Assembly (NCBI RefSeq): GCF_000429965.1
Contig: NZ_AUCW01000012.1
Span: forward strand, 169,675 to 233,674
DNA: 64,000 nt
Direction of reading: 5' to 3'
DNA from: Desulfogranum mediterraneum DSM 13871
GTDB lineage: Bacteria > Desulfobacterota > Desulfobulbia > Desulfobulbales > Desulfobulbaceae
Every line of letters starts with the position of its first letter. The first letter of the stretch is position 1. This document shows, one piece after another, positions 1 to 9,099 of this stretch. The position numbers were made by a program, and so were the translations under genes. The notes beneath the pieces are model-generated. The model saw only the letters and a program-made list of their open reading frames with translations. It did no database searches and was not told the origin of the DNA.

Positions 1-209
1 GAGGGTAGAATATCAAGGCCATGAAGTTCCGCCTCAATTCTATTCGCGAAGGAGCCGACAGAGTCTACCTGCACCGCCTCGGCCTTGCCGGTCGCCTTGT
101 CGTAGCCTACGAGGTTGTGCCCTGTGTCTGCAAATGTCGCAGGGTAAATATGTTTGGACCCGTTTATTGATTCGAGCGCCGCCTTAATCGAAATTGCCAC
201 ATCAGTCAT
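1..209 (-). CDS. Partial gene of unknown function (N-terminal 69 residues)
   Basis: The gene runs off the left edge; only its first 69 codons are visible. The ATG at 209 is preceded by a good Shine-Dalgarno (AGGAGAG, about 5 bases upstream), and the frame stays open to the edge. The peptide begins MTDVAISIKAALESINGS and contains a GYDKATGKAEAV stretch. I recognise no family. A phage or integrated-element origin is possible because a tRNA gene and AT-rich non-coding DNA follow, but the sequence does not show it. Confidence 0.5.
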   Translation of the reverse strand, partial: MTDVAISIKAALESINGSKHIYPATFADTGHNLVGYDKATGKAEAVQVDSVGSFANRIEAELHGLDILP

Positions 210-300
210 AACACCTCTCCTGGAATTTATTGTTAAATGCTCCTTGGATCGATAGACACCTCAAAGTTTTTTGACATTTTAGGACAACTCTTAAAGGAAA

Positions 301-450
301 AATGGGGTCAGATTTATTTGCACTAGTCAACCTCTTTCCACTAAATCCGAACTTCGATTTACGCTGGATGAAAAAGCTATGGTTGCCCTGAAGCCATTGC
401 AAAGCCACGTTTACCCAGCGAATAAAGCACAAGCAAATCTGCCACATTGT
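301..450. repeat. Possible remnant of a small inverted-repeat element
   Basis: The segment begins with GGGGTCAGATTTATTTGC and ends with an imperfect inverted counterpart (CAAGCAAATCTGCCACA). 'GGGGTCAGAT' ends are often seen beside IS200-like/REP-associated transposase elements. No intact transposase is present. An ORF on the minus strand here (202-447) has no recognisable product. Confidence 0.25.
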
Positions 451-710
451 GGCAAAAAGAAATTATCCTATAAGTTCAAGATGTTAAATATACCAGCGCC
501 GGACAATTTGTTCAAAGATTAGGTGGACTTTTTAGACGCAGCTGACTGTTTCTTAACGCTGCTTAATGGCAAAAACAGGGGAAATACGGCCTGGACACTG
601 GGCAAGCACCCTGCCGTTGCCCACAACGATACCAGATCGGGTCACGCCCGCTGGTAAACGGCGCTTCCCCTTTCTCCGGCAGGCACCCTCATCTTTGAGG
701 GTACCAAAAG

Positions 711-743
711 AAAAGCCCTTGACCGTCGTGGTCAAGGGCTTTT
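711..743 (-). terminator. Strong hairpin terminator downstream of tRNA-Arg
   Basis: There is a near-perfect 14-bp stem (arms AAAGCCCTTGACC and GGTCAAGGGCTTT, 4-5 base loop) flanked by A-rich and T-rich tracts, so it could work in both directions. It lies about 70 bases past the 3' end of the leftward tRNA gene. A second, weaker hairpin (CACCCTCA/TGAGGGT) sits at about 683-703. Confidence 0.75.
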
Positions 744-814
744 CTCTTATCGAAAAATATGTGTCAATTTGTGTCAACTCGATTTTCTTCCAAACCTCGA
801 AAACCGTTAAATAC

Positions 815-891
815 TGGCACGCCCGGAGGGATTCGAACCCCCGACTCTCGGATTCGAAGTCCGATGCTCTATCCAGCTGAGCTACGGGCGC
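815..891 (-). tRNA. tRNA-Arg (anticodon TCG)
   Basis: The complete cloverleaf reads on the minus strand. The acceptor is GCGCCCG paired with CGGGCGT, followed by G and an encoded CCA. The D-arm contains AGCTCAGCTGGATAGAGC. The anticodon loop CTTCGAA sits on a TCGGA/TCCGA stem, and the T-arm carries GGTTCGAATCC. Anticodon TCG decodes CGA. The next 100 bases downstream contain a duplicated GTGTCAA word and the terminator at 711-743. Confidence 0.95.
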
Positions 892-1051
892 GCGAGATTT
901 CGGTGAAAATAGAGAACAGGCGACTGAGCAGTCGCTCGTGCATGGTTCCACAGGCTGCCTATATTACCTTTTAGCTACCGGAAGTCAACCCTGTTTGAAT
1001 CCTCAGCCGAGAAAATGAAGCCCGGGTTCAGGACCACCCTTCTGGACCCTC

Positions 1052-1591
1052 TCAGGCAGGTGGCAGCAGTTTCGGGGCCGGCTGCGCAAGCCGCCCCAGG
1101 GCCTCCAGAAGACGCTCCGGATCGATATAGGCGGCCAAGCGTTCGCGGTTCTGGGCTAATACAGGCAAGGCCTTATCAGCGATCTTGCGGGCCGCAGCAT
1201 CGTAGCCATGCTCCAGCTTGATATAGACCCCGGCGGCCCGGATCATGGCCTGGAGCAGGAGTTTCTCCTCACCGCCGGCCCCCAGCCAGGCATGCTCCAG
1301 GATCTCGTGGACCTCGAAGAAGAGGCCATGATCCCAGAGGACCAGCCCCTGCCAGAGGGGGTCATCATTTCCGGCGGCTATCTGCTTTAGAGAGCTCTGG
1401 TACTGGGACAGGCGGTTGATGATATAATCGCCGTAGCAGGAGGCCAGGTTGCGACTCAGGTAGCCCTGGGCCACCTCCCGGGCCGGGCGGAGATGGCGCT
1501 GCCTGAGCACCTCCACCAGGGATTCGGAGAGATCGTTGCGGATATCGCGACTGAGCCGGTCCATAAAGGGTTCAAATCTAATTTCTTCCAC
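1052..1591 (-). CDS. DUF309 family protein
   Basis: This is a 179-residue helical protein with the DUF309 hallmark FFEVHEILEHAW in the middle (the conserved HEXXEXXW-type motif), followed by an amphipathic helix around the QAMIRAAGVYIKLEHG stretch. The family is soluble and of unknown function. I chose the GTG at 1591 because AGGAG lies 7-8 bases upstream. The longer frame to a TTG at 1633 has no Shine-Dalgarno, and an in-frame ATG lies further inside. The gene stands alone on the minus strand between tRNA-Arg and a rightward DMT transporter gene, divergent from the latter. Family call is firm, function unknown. Confidence 0.75.
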   Translation of the reverse strand: MEEIRFEPFMDRLSRDIRNDLSESLVEVLRQRHLRPAREVAQGYLSRNLASCYGDYIINRLSQYQSSLKQIAAGNDDPLWQGLVLWDHGLFFEVHEILEHAWLGAGGEEKLLLQAMIRAAGVYIKLEHGYDAAARKIADKALPVLAQNRERLAAYIDPERLLEALGRLAQPAPKLLPPA

Positions 1592-1860
1592 GGGCACTCT
1601 CCTGGCTGGAAAAAGAGTGGATGCAGAGACCAATATGCGCTAAACAGGACTGGCAAGCCCATGGCACTGTGCACTGTGCTCTGCACTGTGCTATTACCTT
1701 ATGCATCAATCGCTGTCTCCGCCCTCCCCCTTTTTGCAGCAAGAAGAGCAAAATCGAGCAAGGGCGATGGAATCCCGGCCGGCAGCCCGGCAGAGAGCGC
1801 TTCCTCCGGCACCAGCCACAGCTGCACACACCGGCTCCAACACAACCAGCGACGAGTTCC

Positions 1861-2739
1861 ATGCCCTACCTCCTCCTCATCCTCACCACCCTGTTCTGGT
1901 CGGGCAACTTCGTCCTCAGCCGGGGGCTGCACGCCTCCATCCCGCCCATGGGGTTGTCGTTCTGGCGCTGGGCCGTGGCCCTGCTGATCCTCTCCCCCTT
2001 CGCGGTCCAGCACCTCTGGCGGCAGCGGGAGCTGGCCAGGGAACACCTCGGCTTCATCACCCTCCAGGGACTCCTGGGGGTGACCGGCTTCAACAGCCTG
2101 ATCTACCTGGCCATGCAGAGCACCACGGCCATCAATGCGGTGCTGGTCAACTCCTCCATGCCCATCCTGATCGTGATCATCTCCTGGCTGATGTACCGGG
2201 AGAGGCTCACTCTCCGCCAGATCCTGGGGGTCGGCCTCTCCCTCTGCGGGGTGCTGCTGATCATTGCCAGGGGTCGGCTGGTCACCCTGTTCCAGGTCGA
2301 CTTCAACCAGGGCGACCTCTATGTCCTGGCAGCTGCCCTGCTCTGGGCCCTCTACTCTGTCAACCTCAAGCGCTACCCCCAGGGGCTCCACCCCCTTGCC
2401 TACCTCTCGGCCATGGTCATGGTGGGCCTGGTCGGGATCCTGCCCTTGTACCTGGCCGAGCTGGCCGGCGGCCGCAGCATGGTCCTGAACCAGACCTCCG
2501 TCATTACCGTGGGCTACGTGGCCCTCTTTGCCTCGGTGCTGGCCTTTATCTTCTGGAACCGGGCAGTACGCGCCATCGGCGCCAACAAGGCCGGCCCCTT
2601 TGTCCACCTGATGCCGGTATTCAGCACCATCCTGGCAGTACTCTTTCTGGATGAGACCCTGACCAGCTACCACCTCCAGGGGATGGTACTGATCTTCAGC
2701 GGCATCGTCATGACCACCTTCCGCACCCGGCGGCCATAG
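1861..2739 (+). CDS. DMT-superfamily (EamA) transporter
   Basis: This 292-residue protein has about ten hydrophobic helices arranged as two EamA repeats. The first repeat opens with MPYLLLILTTLFWSGNFVLS, whose WSGN is a typical repeat-1 motif. The second repeat starts near LYVLAAALLWALYSVNLK, with the usual ALLWALY signature. The family exports or imports metabolites at the inner membrane; the substrate cannot be told from sequence. The frame is open back to 1621, but the upstream part is low-quality, non-hydrophobic sequence, so ATG 1861 is taken as the start although its ribosome site is weak. The gene lies 18 bases before sbcD and probably shares its transcript. Confidence 0.85.
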   Translation: MPYLLLILTTLFWSGNFVLSRGLHASIPPMGLSFWRWAVALLILSPFAVQHLWRQRELAREHLGFITLQGLLGVTGFNSLIYLAMQSTTAINAVLVNSSMPILIVIISWLMYRERLTLRQILGVGLSLCGVLLIIARGRLVTLFQVDFNQGDLYVLAAALLWALYSVNLKRYPQGLHPLAYLSAMVMVGLVGILPLYLAELAGGRSMVLNQTSVITVGYVALFASVLAFIFWNRAVRAIGANKAGPFVHLMPVFSTILAVLFLDETLTSYHLQGMVLIFSGIVMTTFRTRRP

Positions 2740-2757
2740 CCGCTCCAGGAGCAACCC

Positions 2758-3987
2758 ATGCGATTCATCCACACCTCGGACTGGCACATCGGCCAACGGC
2801 TCTACGGCCAGAAACGCTACCAGGAATTTGAGCGCTTTCTCGACTGGCTGGCCGACTACATCGAGGCAGAGGCCATCGAGGCCCTGCTGGTCTCCGGCGA
2901 CATCTTTGACACCGCCACCCCTGGAAACCGAGCCCAGGCCCTCTACTATGGCTTTCTCCACCGGCTGGCCTCCACCAGCTGCGGCCAGGTGGTGATCATT
3001 GCCGGCAACCACGACTCCCCCACCCTCCTGGAGGCCCCAAGCCAACTCCTCCGCCAGTTCAATATCCAGGTGATCGGCTCCCCGGAAAAAGAACCTGCGG
3101 ACCAGGTCTTCCTGCTCAGGGACCAAAACGATGATCCAGCCATGATCGTCTGCGCCATCCCCTTCCTAAGGGACCGTGACATCCGTACCGCCCAGGCCGG
3201 TGAGGACCTGGAGACCAAGGCCGCCAACCTGCGCCACGAGATCCAGGCCCACTACCAACGGGTCTGCGCGGCAGCGCTCGATCTCCGCCGCCAAAACGAG
3301 GCCCCCCTGCCCATCGTGGCCATGGGCCACCTCTTCACCAGCGGAGGCACCACCGTGGAGGGCGACGGGGTTCGCGAGCTCTACATCGGCGGCCTGGGCC
3401 GACTGGATGCCGGGAGCTTCCCGGCGGCCATCGACTACCTGGCCCTGGGTCACCTCCACAGCAGTCAGCGGGTGGGGGGCCAGGAACATCTCCGCTACTC
3501 CGGAGCGCCCCTGGCCATGGGCTTTAACGAGGCCGGTCAGGAGAAGGTCATCCTGGAGGTGGACTGCACCCCGGACAAACTCGCCATCACCCCGGTAGCG
3601 GTCCCCTGCTTCCAGGAACTTAGGGTGCTGCACGGCGAGCTGTCCCAGCTGCTGGACCGTATCGCCCAGCTCCGCCTGGAAAAGAGCAGCGCCTGGCTCG
3701 AGCTGCGCCACCAGGGGCAGCTCGAATCCGGCCTGCTCCGGGAACAACTCCTGGAGGCGGTGGAGGGGAGTGAGCTCCGGATCCTGGCCATCCGCACCGC
3801 CAGCCCCAACCTGGGCAGCCTCTGCCAGCAGCAGAGCGACGAGTCTCTGGACGAACTCAGCGTGGAAGAGGTCTTTGAGCGCTGTCTGGGAGGCACGGAT
3901 TTTCCGGCAGACCGGTGTGAGGAGCTGCGCCTGGCCTTCCAGGAGATCGTGACCTCCATGAATCAGGAAGACCGTAACGCCGAGTAA
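2758..3987 (+). CDS. sbcD: Exonuclease SbcD, nuclease subunit of SbcCD
   Basis: This is a 409-residue Mre11-type metallophosphoesterase. The phosphodiesterase motifs appear in order: TSDWHIGQ (D-x-H), SGDIFD (GDxxD), AGNHDSP (GNHD), MGHLF and LALGHLHSSQ (GHxH), all within the first 240 residues. A C-terminal DNA-binding/capping region follows. With SbcC it forms the ATP-dependent complex that cuts hairpins and protein-blocked DNA ends. The start ATG has AGGAG 6 bases upstream. The stop codon is 6 bases before sbcC, so the pair is cotranscribed. Length fits the family. Confidence 0.95.
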   Translation: MRFIHTSDWHIGQRLYGQKRYQEFERFLDWLADYIEAEAIEALLVSGDIFDTATPGNRAQALYYGFLHRLASTSCGQVVIIAGNHDSPTLLEAPSQLLRQFNIQVIGSPEKEPADQVFLLRDQNDDPAMIVCAIPFLRDRDIRTAQAGEDLETKAANLRHEIQAHYQRVCAAALDLRRQNEAPLPIVAMGHLFTSGGTTVEGDGVRELYIGGLGRLDAGSFPAAIDYLALGHLHSSQRVGGQEHLRYSGAPLAMGFNEAGQEKVILEVDCTPDKLAITPVAVPCFQELRVLHGELSQLLDRIAQLRLEKSSAWLELRHQGQLESGLLREQLLEAVEGSELRILAIRTASPNLGSLCQQQSDESLDELSVEEVFERCLGGTDFPADRCEELRLAFQEIVTSMNQEDRNAE

Positions 3988-3993
3988 CAACCT

Positions 3994-6900
3994 ATGCGCA
4001 TCCTCAAACTCCAGCTCAAGAACCTCAACTCCCTGAAGGGGACCTGGTGCGTCGACTTTACGGCTCCCGAGTATGGGGCCAACGACATCTTTGCCATCAC
4101 CGGGCCCACCGGGGCGGGCAAGACCACCCTGCTCGACGGTATCTGCCTGGCCCTGTTCGGTGCTACCCCCAGGCTTGGCCGGGTGACCCGGGCCAACAAC
4201 GAGATCATGTCCCGCTCCACGGGCGAGTGTTATGCAGAGGTGGAGTTTGAGACCACGGCAGGCCGCTATCGCTGCCACTGGAGTCAACACCGGGCCAGAC
4301 GCAGCCCCAACGGCGAACTTCAGCAGCATAGACAGGAGATCACCGACGCCCGCAACGGGGCGGTGCTGGAGACCAAGATCAGGGAGGTGGGCCTGCTGGT
4401 GGAACGGATCACCGGCCTGGACTTTGAACAGTTCCGTCGTTCCATGCTGCTTGCCCAGGGCGACTTTGCCGCCTTTCTCAATGCCGATGCCGGCCAGCGA
4501 GCCCCGATCCTGGAACAGCTCACCGGCACCGAGATCTACAGCCGGATCTCCATCCAGGTCCATGAACGAACCGCTGCAGAGCGGCGGAAGACCGAGCTGA
4601 TGCAGGCCGAAATCGGGGCCATTACCCTGCTCGACGAGGAGGAAGCCACCACCCTCCAGCAGGGTTTGGAGCAGAGCCTGAAACGCGCTGCAGGGCAGCG
4701 CCAGAGGCTTGATACCGTCAACAGTGCGCTTCAGCGCTATCGTTCCCTTCAGGCGGTTGAGGCCCAACTGCAGACTGCCCGCACAGAGCTGGCTGCCTGG
4801 CAGGAGCGCTGCAGGCAGGCGCAGGACAAACTGGAACGCTACCAGTGGGCTTGCAAGGCCCGGGAACTCAGCCCGGAGGTCAAACGCCTCCAGCAGCTAC
4901 AGGAACAGCTCGGCCAGGTCCGCAACCAACTCCTTGAGGGCCAAAAACAACACCAACAACAAGGCCAGGCCCTGACAGCCCTTACCACTCTGCTGGAGGA
5001 GAAGAAAAACAGCCTGGAAAAGACGCGCCAGGCCCTGGAAGAGGACGCTGTCCTCAGCAAAGAGATCCGCGCCCTGGACACCAGAATCAAAGAGCATCGA
5101 CTCCAGATCCAGGATGGCCAGGGCGCGCTCAAGCCCCTGGAAGCCAGCCTGAAGGAGGGACAGGAACAGCTGCCCAGGCTCCAGCAGACAGTGAGCCGGC
5201 AAGGCAGGGAGCTGGAGGAAACCAGCCGCTACCTCAAAGAGCACCAGGCTGACGCCATCCTGGTGGAGCACTTTGCACACATCAAGGGGCAGCTCGACGA
5301 GCTCACCCAGCTGCAGCAACAACAACTCTGTGAAAAACAGAAGGCAGCCCAGCTGGACCTTAGCCTGCAACAGGCGAAAACCACCCTACAGCACACCGAA
5401 GAACAGGTGCAGCGGACAGAGGAGGCCCGGCTCCGCCTCTTCACCGCCCGGGAGCAGCTCGGCCTGGAACGCAGCCAGCTCCTGGCCGGCCGGGAAAGCG
5501 GCCGGCTCCATGAGCAGGCTGAAAGCCAGGCCGCCACTGTCACCCGGCTGGAGCAGCTGTGCACCCTGTTCAGCAGGCAGGAGCAGCTGCGCCGACTCCA
5601 GGGAGAACGTGCCCGGGAGCTTGCCGCCTTTACCAGTCGGCTGGAGCAGTACCGCCAACAGTTCACAGAACTCAGCGCCCGGGAATCCACCCAGCAGCAA
5701 CTCATCACCCAGCTCAGCGAAAACCAACGGCTCAGAGAGCGGATCATCAACCTCTCTGCCGAGCGGCAGCGGCTGCAGGCAGACCAGCCCTGTCCCCTCT
5801 GCGGCGCCACAGACCACCCCTGGGCCTCTGAGCTGCCTGTGGTGGACGATGCAGAGCAGAGATTAGAGCAGGCCCACAGGGAACAGGAACAACTCCGCCA
5901 ACGGCTCACCGGCCTGCGGGAACAGCTGGCCTCCACGGGTAAGGATATCGAGTATAAAGAGCAGCTCCTCAAACAGACGGATCAGGAGCAGAGCGAAATC
6001 GCCGGCCAGCTGAGCCAGAGCTACCGGCAGCTTGCCATCAGTCCGGGAACAGCCGATTCCCTGGAACGAATCAACAGCCTCCAGGCCAGGGCCGAAGAAG
6101 GACTGGAACAGAGCCGCGCCATCCTCAGAAAGCTGGCAGAGCAGGAAGAGCAACTCCGCAGCCTGAACCGCTCCCTGGAGGAGGCCGGCTCTCAACAGAG
6201 CAAAGCCCAGCAGGCCCGGCAGGAGGCCCGGCACCGCTTCCAGAGCATGAGCCAGGAGCAGGAGCAACACCACAAGGCCCTGGCCCAGCTTGGCAAACAG
6301 TATGGTGAAAAGCTGGACCGGCTCCGCCGGCAGCTGGTCTCCCTTGGGATTGCCCCCTCTGGCGCTGATCAGGCAGAGCAGCTCATTGCCGAGCTTTCCC
6401 AACGAACCCTGCAGTGGAAGCAGGCCCTGGCCAGGGAACAGCAACTCCAGGCCAAACTCAACCGGGTCCAGGGTGAGCTGGAGCGGCTCAAGGCCGGTCT
6501 GGGGGTGCAGCAAGAGGAGTGCACCAAGAAACGACAGGGATTGGCAAGAGTACGGGAAAAATTGGCGCAACTGAGCGGAGAACGGCGAGAACGCTATGGG
6601 GACAGGTCACCTGATCAGGAGGAACAGCGCCACCGCCGGGCCCTGGAGCAGGCGGAGCAGGCCCATAACCGGACCCTGAACCAGCGAATCGAGCTGGAGA
6701 AAACCATCCATGGCCTCGGAGAACAGGCAGAGACCATGACGGCGACCCTGACCAGGCTGGAGAGCGCTGCCCAGGAGCAGGAACAAGGGCTGGAGACCCT
6801 GCTCAGCCAACAGGGATTCAGCGACCTTGGTGCCTATGACCGGGCCAAACTGGCTGCCGAGGAGCTCCGGCAACTGGCTGAGCTGAAAGAGGGGCTGGAC

Positions 6901-7665
6901 AAAGAACAGATCGAACTCCACTCCAGGATCAGCGAGCACCAGCTGCGCCAGGGGCAGCTGCAGCAGGAACTGGAGCAGGAACAACCCCAACCCCAGCTGG
7001 AGGAGGCACTGCAGGAGCTGAGCGAGCGCCAGCAGCAACTCCAACAGCAGATCGGCGCAGACCGGGAACGACTGGAAAACCACCACCGTGCCAAGACCAG
7101 ACTGGCTCAGCAGTACCAGGCCCTGCTCAGGCAGCAGCAGGAGGAAGAGCGCTGGCAGGCACTCCACCAACTGATCGGCTCGGCAGACGGTAAAAAATTT
7201 CGGATCTTTGCCCAGGGGATCACCTTTGAGCTGATGATCCGTCACGCCAATCACCACCTGGCCGCCATGAACGACCGCTACACCCTGCTCCGTGATCCGG
7301 CCCAGCCCCTGGAGCTCCAGGTGATGGACAACTATCAGGCCGGCGAGATCCGCTCCACCAGAAATCTCTCCGGCGGGGAGAGCTTCATCGTCAGCCTGGC
7401 CCTCTCCCTGGGCCTCTCTTCCATGGCCAGCCGCAAGGTCCAGATCGACTCCCTCTTTCTGGACGAAGGCTTCGGCACCCTGGACGAGGAGGCACTGGAC
7501 ACCGCACTCCAGACCCTGGCGGCCCTCCGGCACGAGGGCAAGCTGATCGGCATCATCTCCCACGTGCCCATGCTCCGGGAACGGATCGGTCTCCAGATCC
7601 GGGTCGCACCCCAGGCGGGCGGCACCAGCCTGCTCCAGGGGCCGGGCTGCAGCCGGATCGACTGA
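3994..7665 (+). CDS. sbcC: Exonuclease SbcC, SMC-like ATPase subunit
   Basis: This is a 1223-residue Rad50-type ATPase. The Walker A motif GPTGAGKTT is at residues 37-45. Long Q/E/L-rich coiled coils occupy about 180-590 and 620-1080, separated by the zinc-hook CPLC at residues 600-603. The ABC signature LSGGE is at 1125-1129, and Walker B (FLDEGFG) has D1157/E1158. All catalytic parts are present. It partners SbcD in opening and trimming abnormal DNA ends. It follows sbcD with a 6-base gap. Its stop is only 4 bases from the end of the convergent permease gene, with no hairpin between them. Confidence 0.96.
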   Translation: MRILKLQLKNLNSLKGTWCVDFTAPEYGANDIFAITGPTGAGKTTLLDGICLALFGATPRLGRVTRANNEIMSRSTGECYAEVEFETTAGRYRCHWSQHRARRSPNGELQQHRQEITDARNGAVLETKIREVGLLVERITGLDFEQFRRSMLLAQGDFAAFLNADAGQRAPILEQLTGTEIYSRISIQVHERTAAERRKTELMQAEIGAITLLDEEEATTLQQGLEQSLKRAAGQRQRLDTVNSALQRYRSLQAVEAQLQTARTELAAWQERCRQAQDKLERYQWACKARELSPEVKRLQQLQEQLGQVRNQLLEGQKQHQQQGQALTALTTLLEEKKNSLEKTRQALEEDAVLSKEIRALDTRIKEHRLQIQDGQGALKPLEASLKEGQEQLPRLQQTVSRQGRELEETSRYLKEHQADAILVEHFAHIKGQLDELTQLQQQQLCEKQKAAQLDLSLQQAKTTLQHTEEQVQRTEEARLRLFTAREQLGLERSQLLAGRESGRLHEQAESQAATVTRLEQLCTLFSRQEQLRRLQGERARELAAFTSRLEQYRQQFTELSARESTQQQLITQLSENQRLRERIINLSAERQRLQADQPCPLCGATDHPWASELPVVDDAEQRLEQAHREQEQLRQRLTGLREQLASTGKDIEYKEQLLKQTDQEQSEIAGQLSQSYRQLAISPGTADSLERINSLQARAEEGLEQSRAILRKLAEQEEQLRSLNRSLEEAGSQQSKAQQARQEARHRFQSMSQEQEQHHKALAQLGKQYGEKLDRLRRQLVSLGIAPSGADQAEQLIAELSQRTLQWKQALAREQQLQAKLNRVQGELERLKAGLGVQQEECTKKRQGLARVREKLAQLSGERRERYGDRSPDQEEQRHRRALEQAEQAHNRTLNQRIELEKTIHGLGEQAETMTATLTRLESAAQEQEQGLETLLSQQGFSDLGAYDRAKLAAEELRQLAELKEGLDKEQIELHSRISEHQLRQGQLQQELEQEQPQPQLEEALQELSERQQQLQQQIGADRERLENHHRAKTRLAQQYQALLRQQQEEERWQALHQLIGSADGKKFRIFAQGITFELMIRHANHHLAAMNDRYTLLRDPAQPLELQVMDNYQAGEIRSTRNLSGGESFIVSLALSLGLSSMASRKVQIDSLFLDEGFGTLDEEALDTALQTLAALRHEGKLIGIISHVPMLRERIGLQIRVAPQAGGTSLLQGPGCSRID

Positions 7666-7669
7666 CGCT

Positions 7670-8854
7670 TCAGGCCTGCTCTACTTCTCCCTGCTCTGCG
7701 CCCTCTTCCGGGAGGAGTGGTTTGCCCTGGGCCTTGGCCCGGGCATCCTTCTTTTTCCGGCTCTTCTTCTCCTTCTCTGCCCTGGCCCGCATGGAGACCC
7801 CCACCTCGGGCAGGTAGGCGTGAAAGACGTTGCCGTAGATCTCCCAGAGGGTAATGAACAGGGCCGCGATGATGGGCCCGATGATGATCCCCAGGATACC
7901 GAACATACTAATCCCGCCCAGGGTACCGAAGAGGACAAAGAGGTCGTGCATCTCCGTGTCCTTACCGACCAGACGGGGACGGACCACGTTGTCCAGGTTG
8001 CCGGCCAGGCCGCCGCAGAGCCCCAGGAGGATCAACACCCCGCTGAAGTGGCCGGACAGGGCCAGGATGATCGTGGCAGGCAGCCAGACGATGGCCGTAC
8101 CAAAGGCCGGGATGATGGACATGATGGCCATGACCGTACCCCAGAAGACCGGGCCCTGGATTCCGGCCAGGGCAAAGGCAATACCGCAGATGCTGCCCTG
8201 CATGATGCCGATGATCAGGGTCCCCTTCATGGTGGCCCCGGCCACCGAGGTAAAGCGATGGAGCAGCAGCTGCTCATCCCGATCATGGAGCGGAAGCACA
8301 TAGAGGATCTTCTCCAGCAGCACCTTGCCTGAGGTGAGGAAGTAGAACATCACATAGAGCATGATCACGCTGCTGAAGATGGCGCTCACGGTCAGCTTGG
8401 TCACCGAAGAGAGGGAATCGATCAGGAAGGAGGAGATGTTGCCCACCACCACCCCGCCCTTTTCCAGGATCACCCCCTGGTAGGCCAGGAGCTGCTGATA
8501 GTAGGGAATCCGTTCCAGGTAGACAGCCAGCTTGCCGGGCTCACTGACAAAACTCTGCACCCAGGGGGTCACCGACTCGCTCACACTGACGGCCTGGGCC
8601 ACCACGATGCCCACCAGGATACTGAAGGGAATCAGCACCAGGAGGACGATTCCCAGGATCACCAGCACCGAGGCCAGGTTCTGACGCTCCCCCAGCCTGG
8701 AGCTGAGCCAGCGGTGCATGGGGCTGAGCATGGCGGAAAAGAGTCCGGCCATGAACATGGGCATCAGAAACTGCCGGATCATGCTCAGAAAGAGCAGGGA
8801 GATGGAGAGGACCAAAACCAGAAGGACACTCTTGTTGACCAGTTCTCTTCTCAT
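7670..8854 (-). CDS. AI-2E family (PerM/YdiK) membrane permease
   Basis: About 394 residues from the chosen ATG (MRRELVNKS) at 8854; the frame extends to a TTG at 8932 but that extension looks non-coding. There are two helices at the N-terminus (VLLVLVLSISLLFLS and FMAGLFSAML). A soluble middle domain follows, then the conserved block GIMQGSICGIAFALAG...FGTAIVWLPA, and terminal helices with GGISMFGILGIIIGPI. The last 45 residues are lysine/arginine-rich and probably cytoplasmic. Family members are proposed exporters of small molecules or Na+/H+ antiporters; the substrate here is unknown. It converges with sbcC. Confidence 0.85.
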   Translation of the reverse strand: MRRELVNKSVLLVLVLSISLLFLSMIRQFLMPMFMAGLFSAMLSPMHRWLSSRLGERQNLASVLVILGIVLLVLIPFSILVGIVVAQAVSVSESVTPWVQSFVSEPGKLAVYLERIPYYQQLLAYQGVILEKGGVVVGNISSFLIDSLSSVTKLTVSAIFSSVIMLYVMFYFLTSGKVLLEKILYVLPLHDRDEQLLLHRFTSVAGATMKGTLIIGIMQGSICGIAFALAGIQGPVFWGTVMAIMSIIPAFGTAIVWLPATIILALSGHFSGVLILLGLCGGLAGNLDNVVRPRLVGKDTEMHDLFVLFGTLGGISMFGILGIIIGPIIAALFITLWEIYGNVFHAYLPEVGVSMRARAEKEKKSRKKKDARAKAQGKPLLPEEGAEQGEVEQA

Positions 8855-8988
8855 GGGGGTGCACCTTGTATCGGCAAAGAAAATGGGGACCTTGGATAGG
8901 GAAAGTATAGCCGACCTCGACCTTATCCCCAAATTTTTCCTGGATCACCTGCGCTCCCCTTTCTCGCCTGCCAGGGAGGCCTTGACGC

Positions 8989-9014
8989 AACAGAGCCTGC
9001 AGACAGGCTCTGTT
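8989..9014 (-). terminator. Perfect hairpin after the bio operon
   Basis: There are 11-bp perfect arms AACAGAGCCTG and CAGGCTCTGTT with a 4-base loop, in the gap between the leftward bioA stop (9100) and the next leftward gene. It has no clear U-run, so it could be an intrinsic or assisted terminator. Confidence 0.45.
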
Positions 9015-9099
9015 CAGAAAAGATTACAGGCAGGGCAGCTCTCGGGAGGTTCCGCTGCACCCAGACTCCGGAGAGCGGCCTGGCCGCTGCCGGGTTCGC

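Noticed and set aside
202..447. 81-codon minus-strand ORF
   Set aside because: It lies in AT-rich DNA overlapping the start of the partial left-edge gene and an inverted repeat, without a family match or ribosome site.
553..951. Open frames on both strands across 553-974
   Set aside because: They read through tRNA-Arg and its terminator (the familiar QLDRASDFESESRGFESLRA and RRDSNPRLSDSKSD tRNA translations) and are not proteins.
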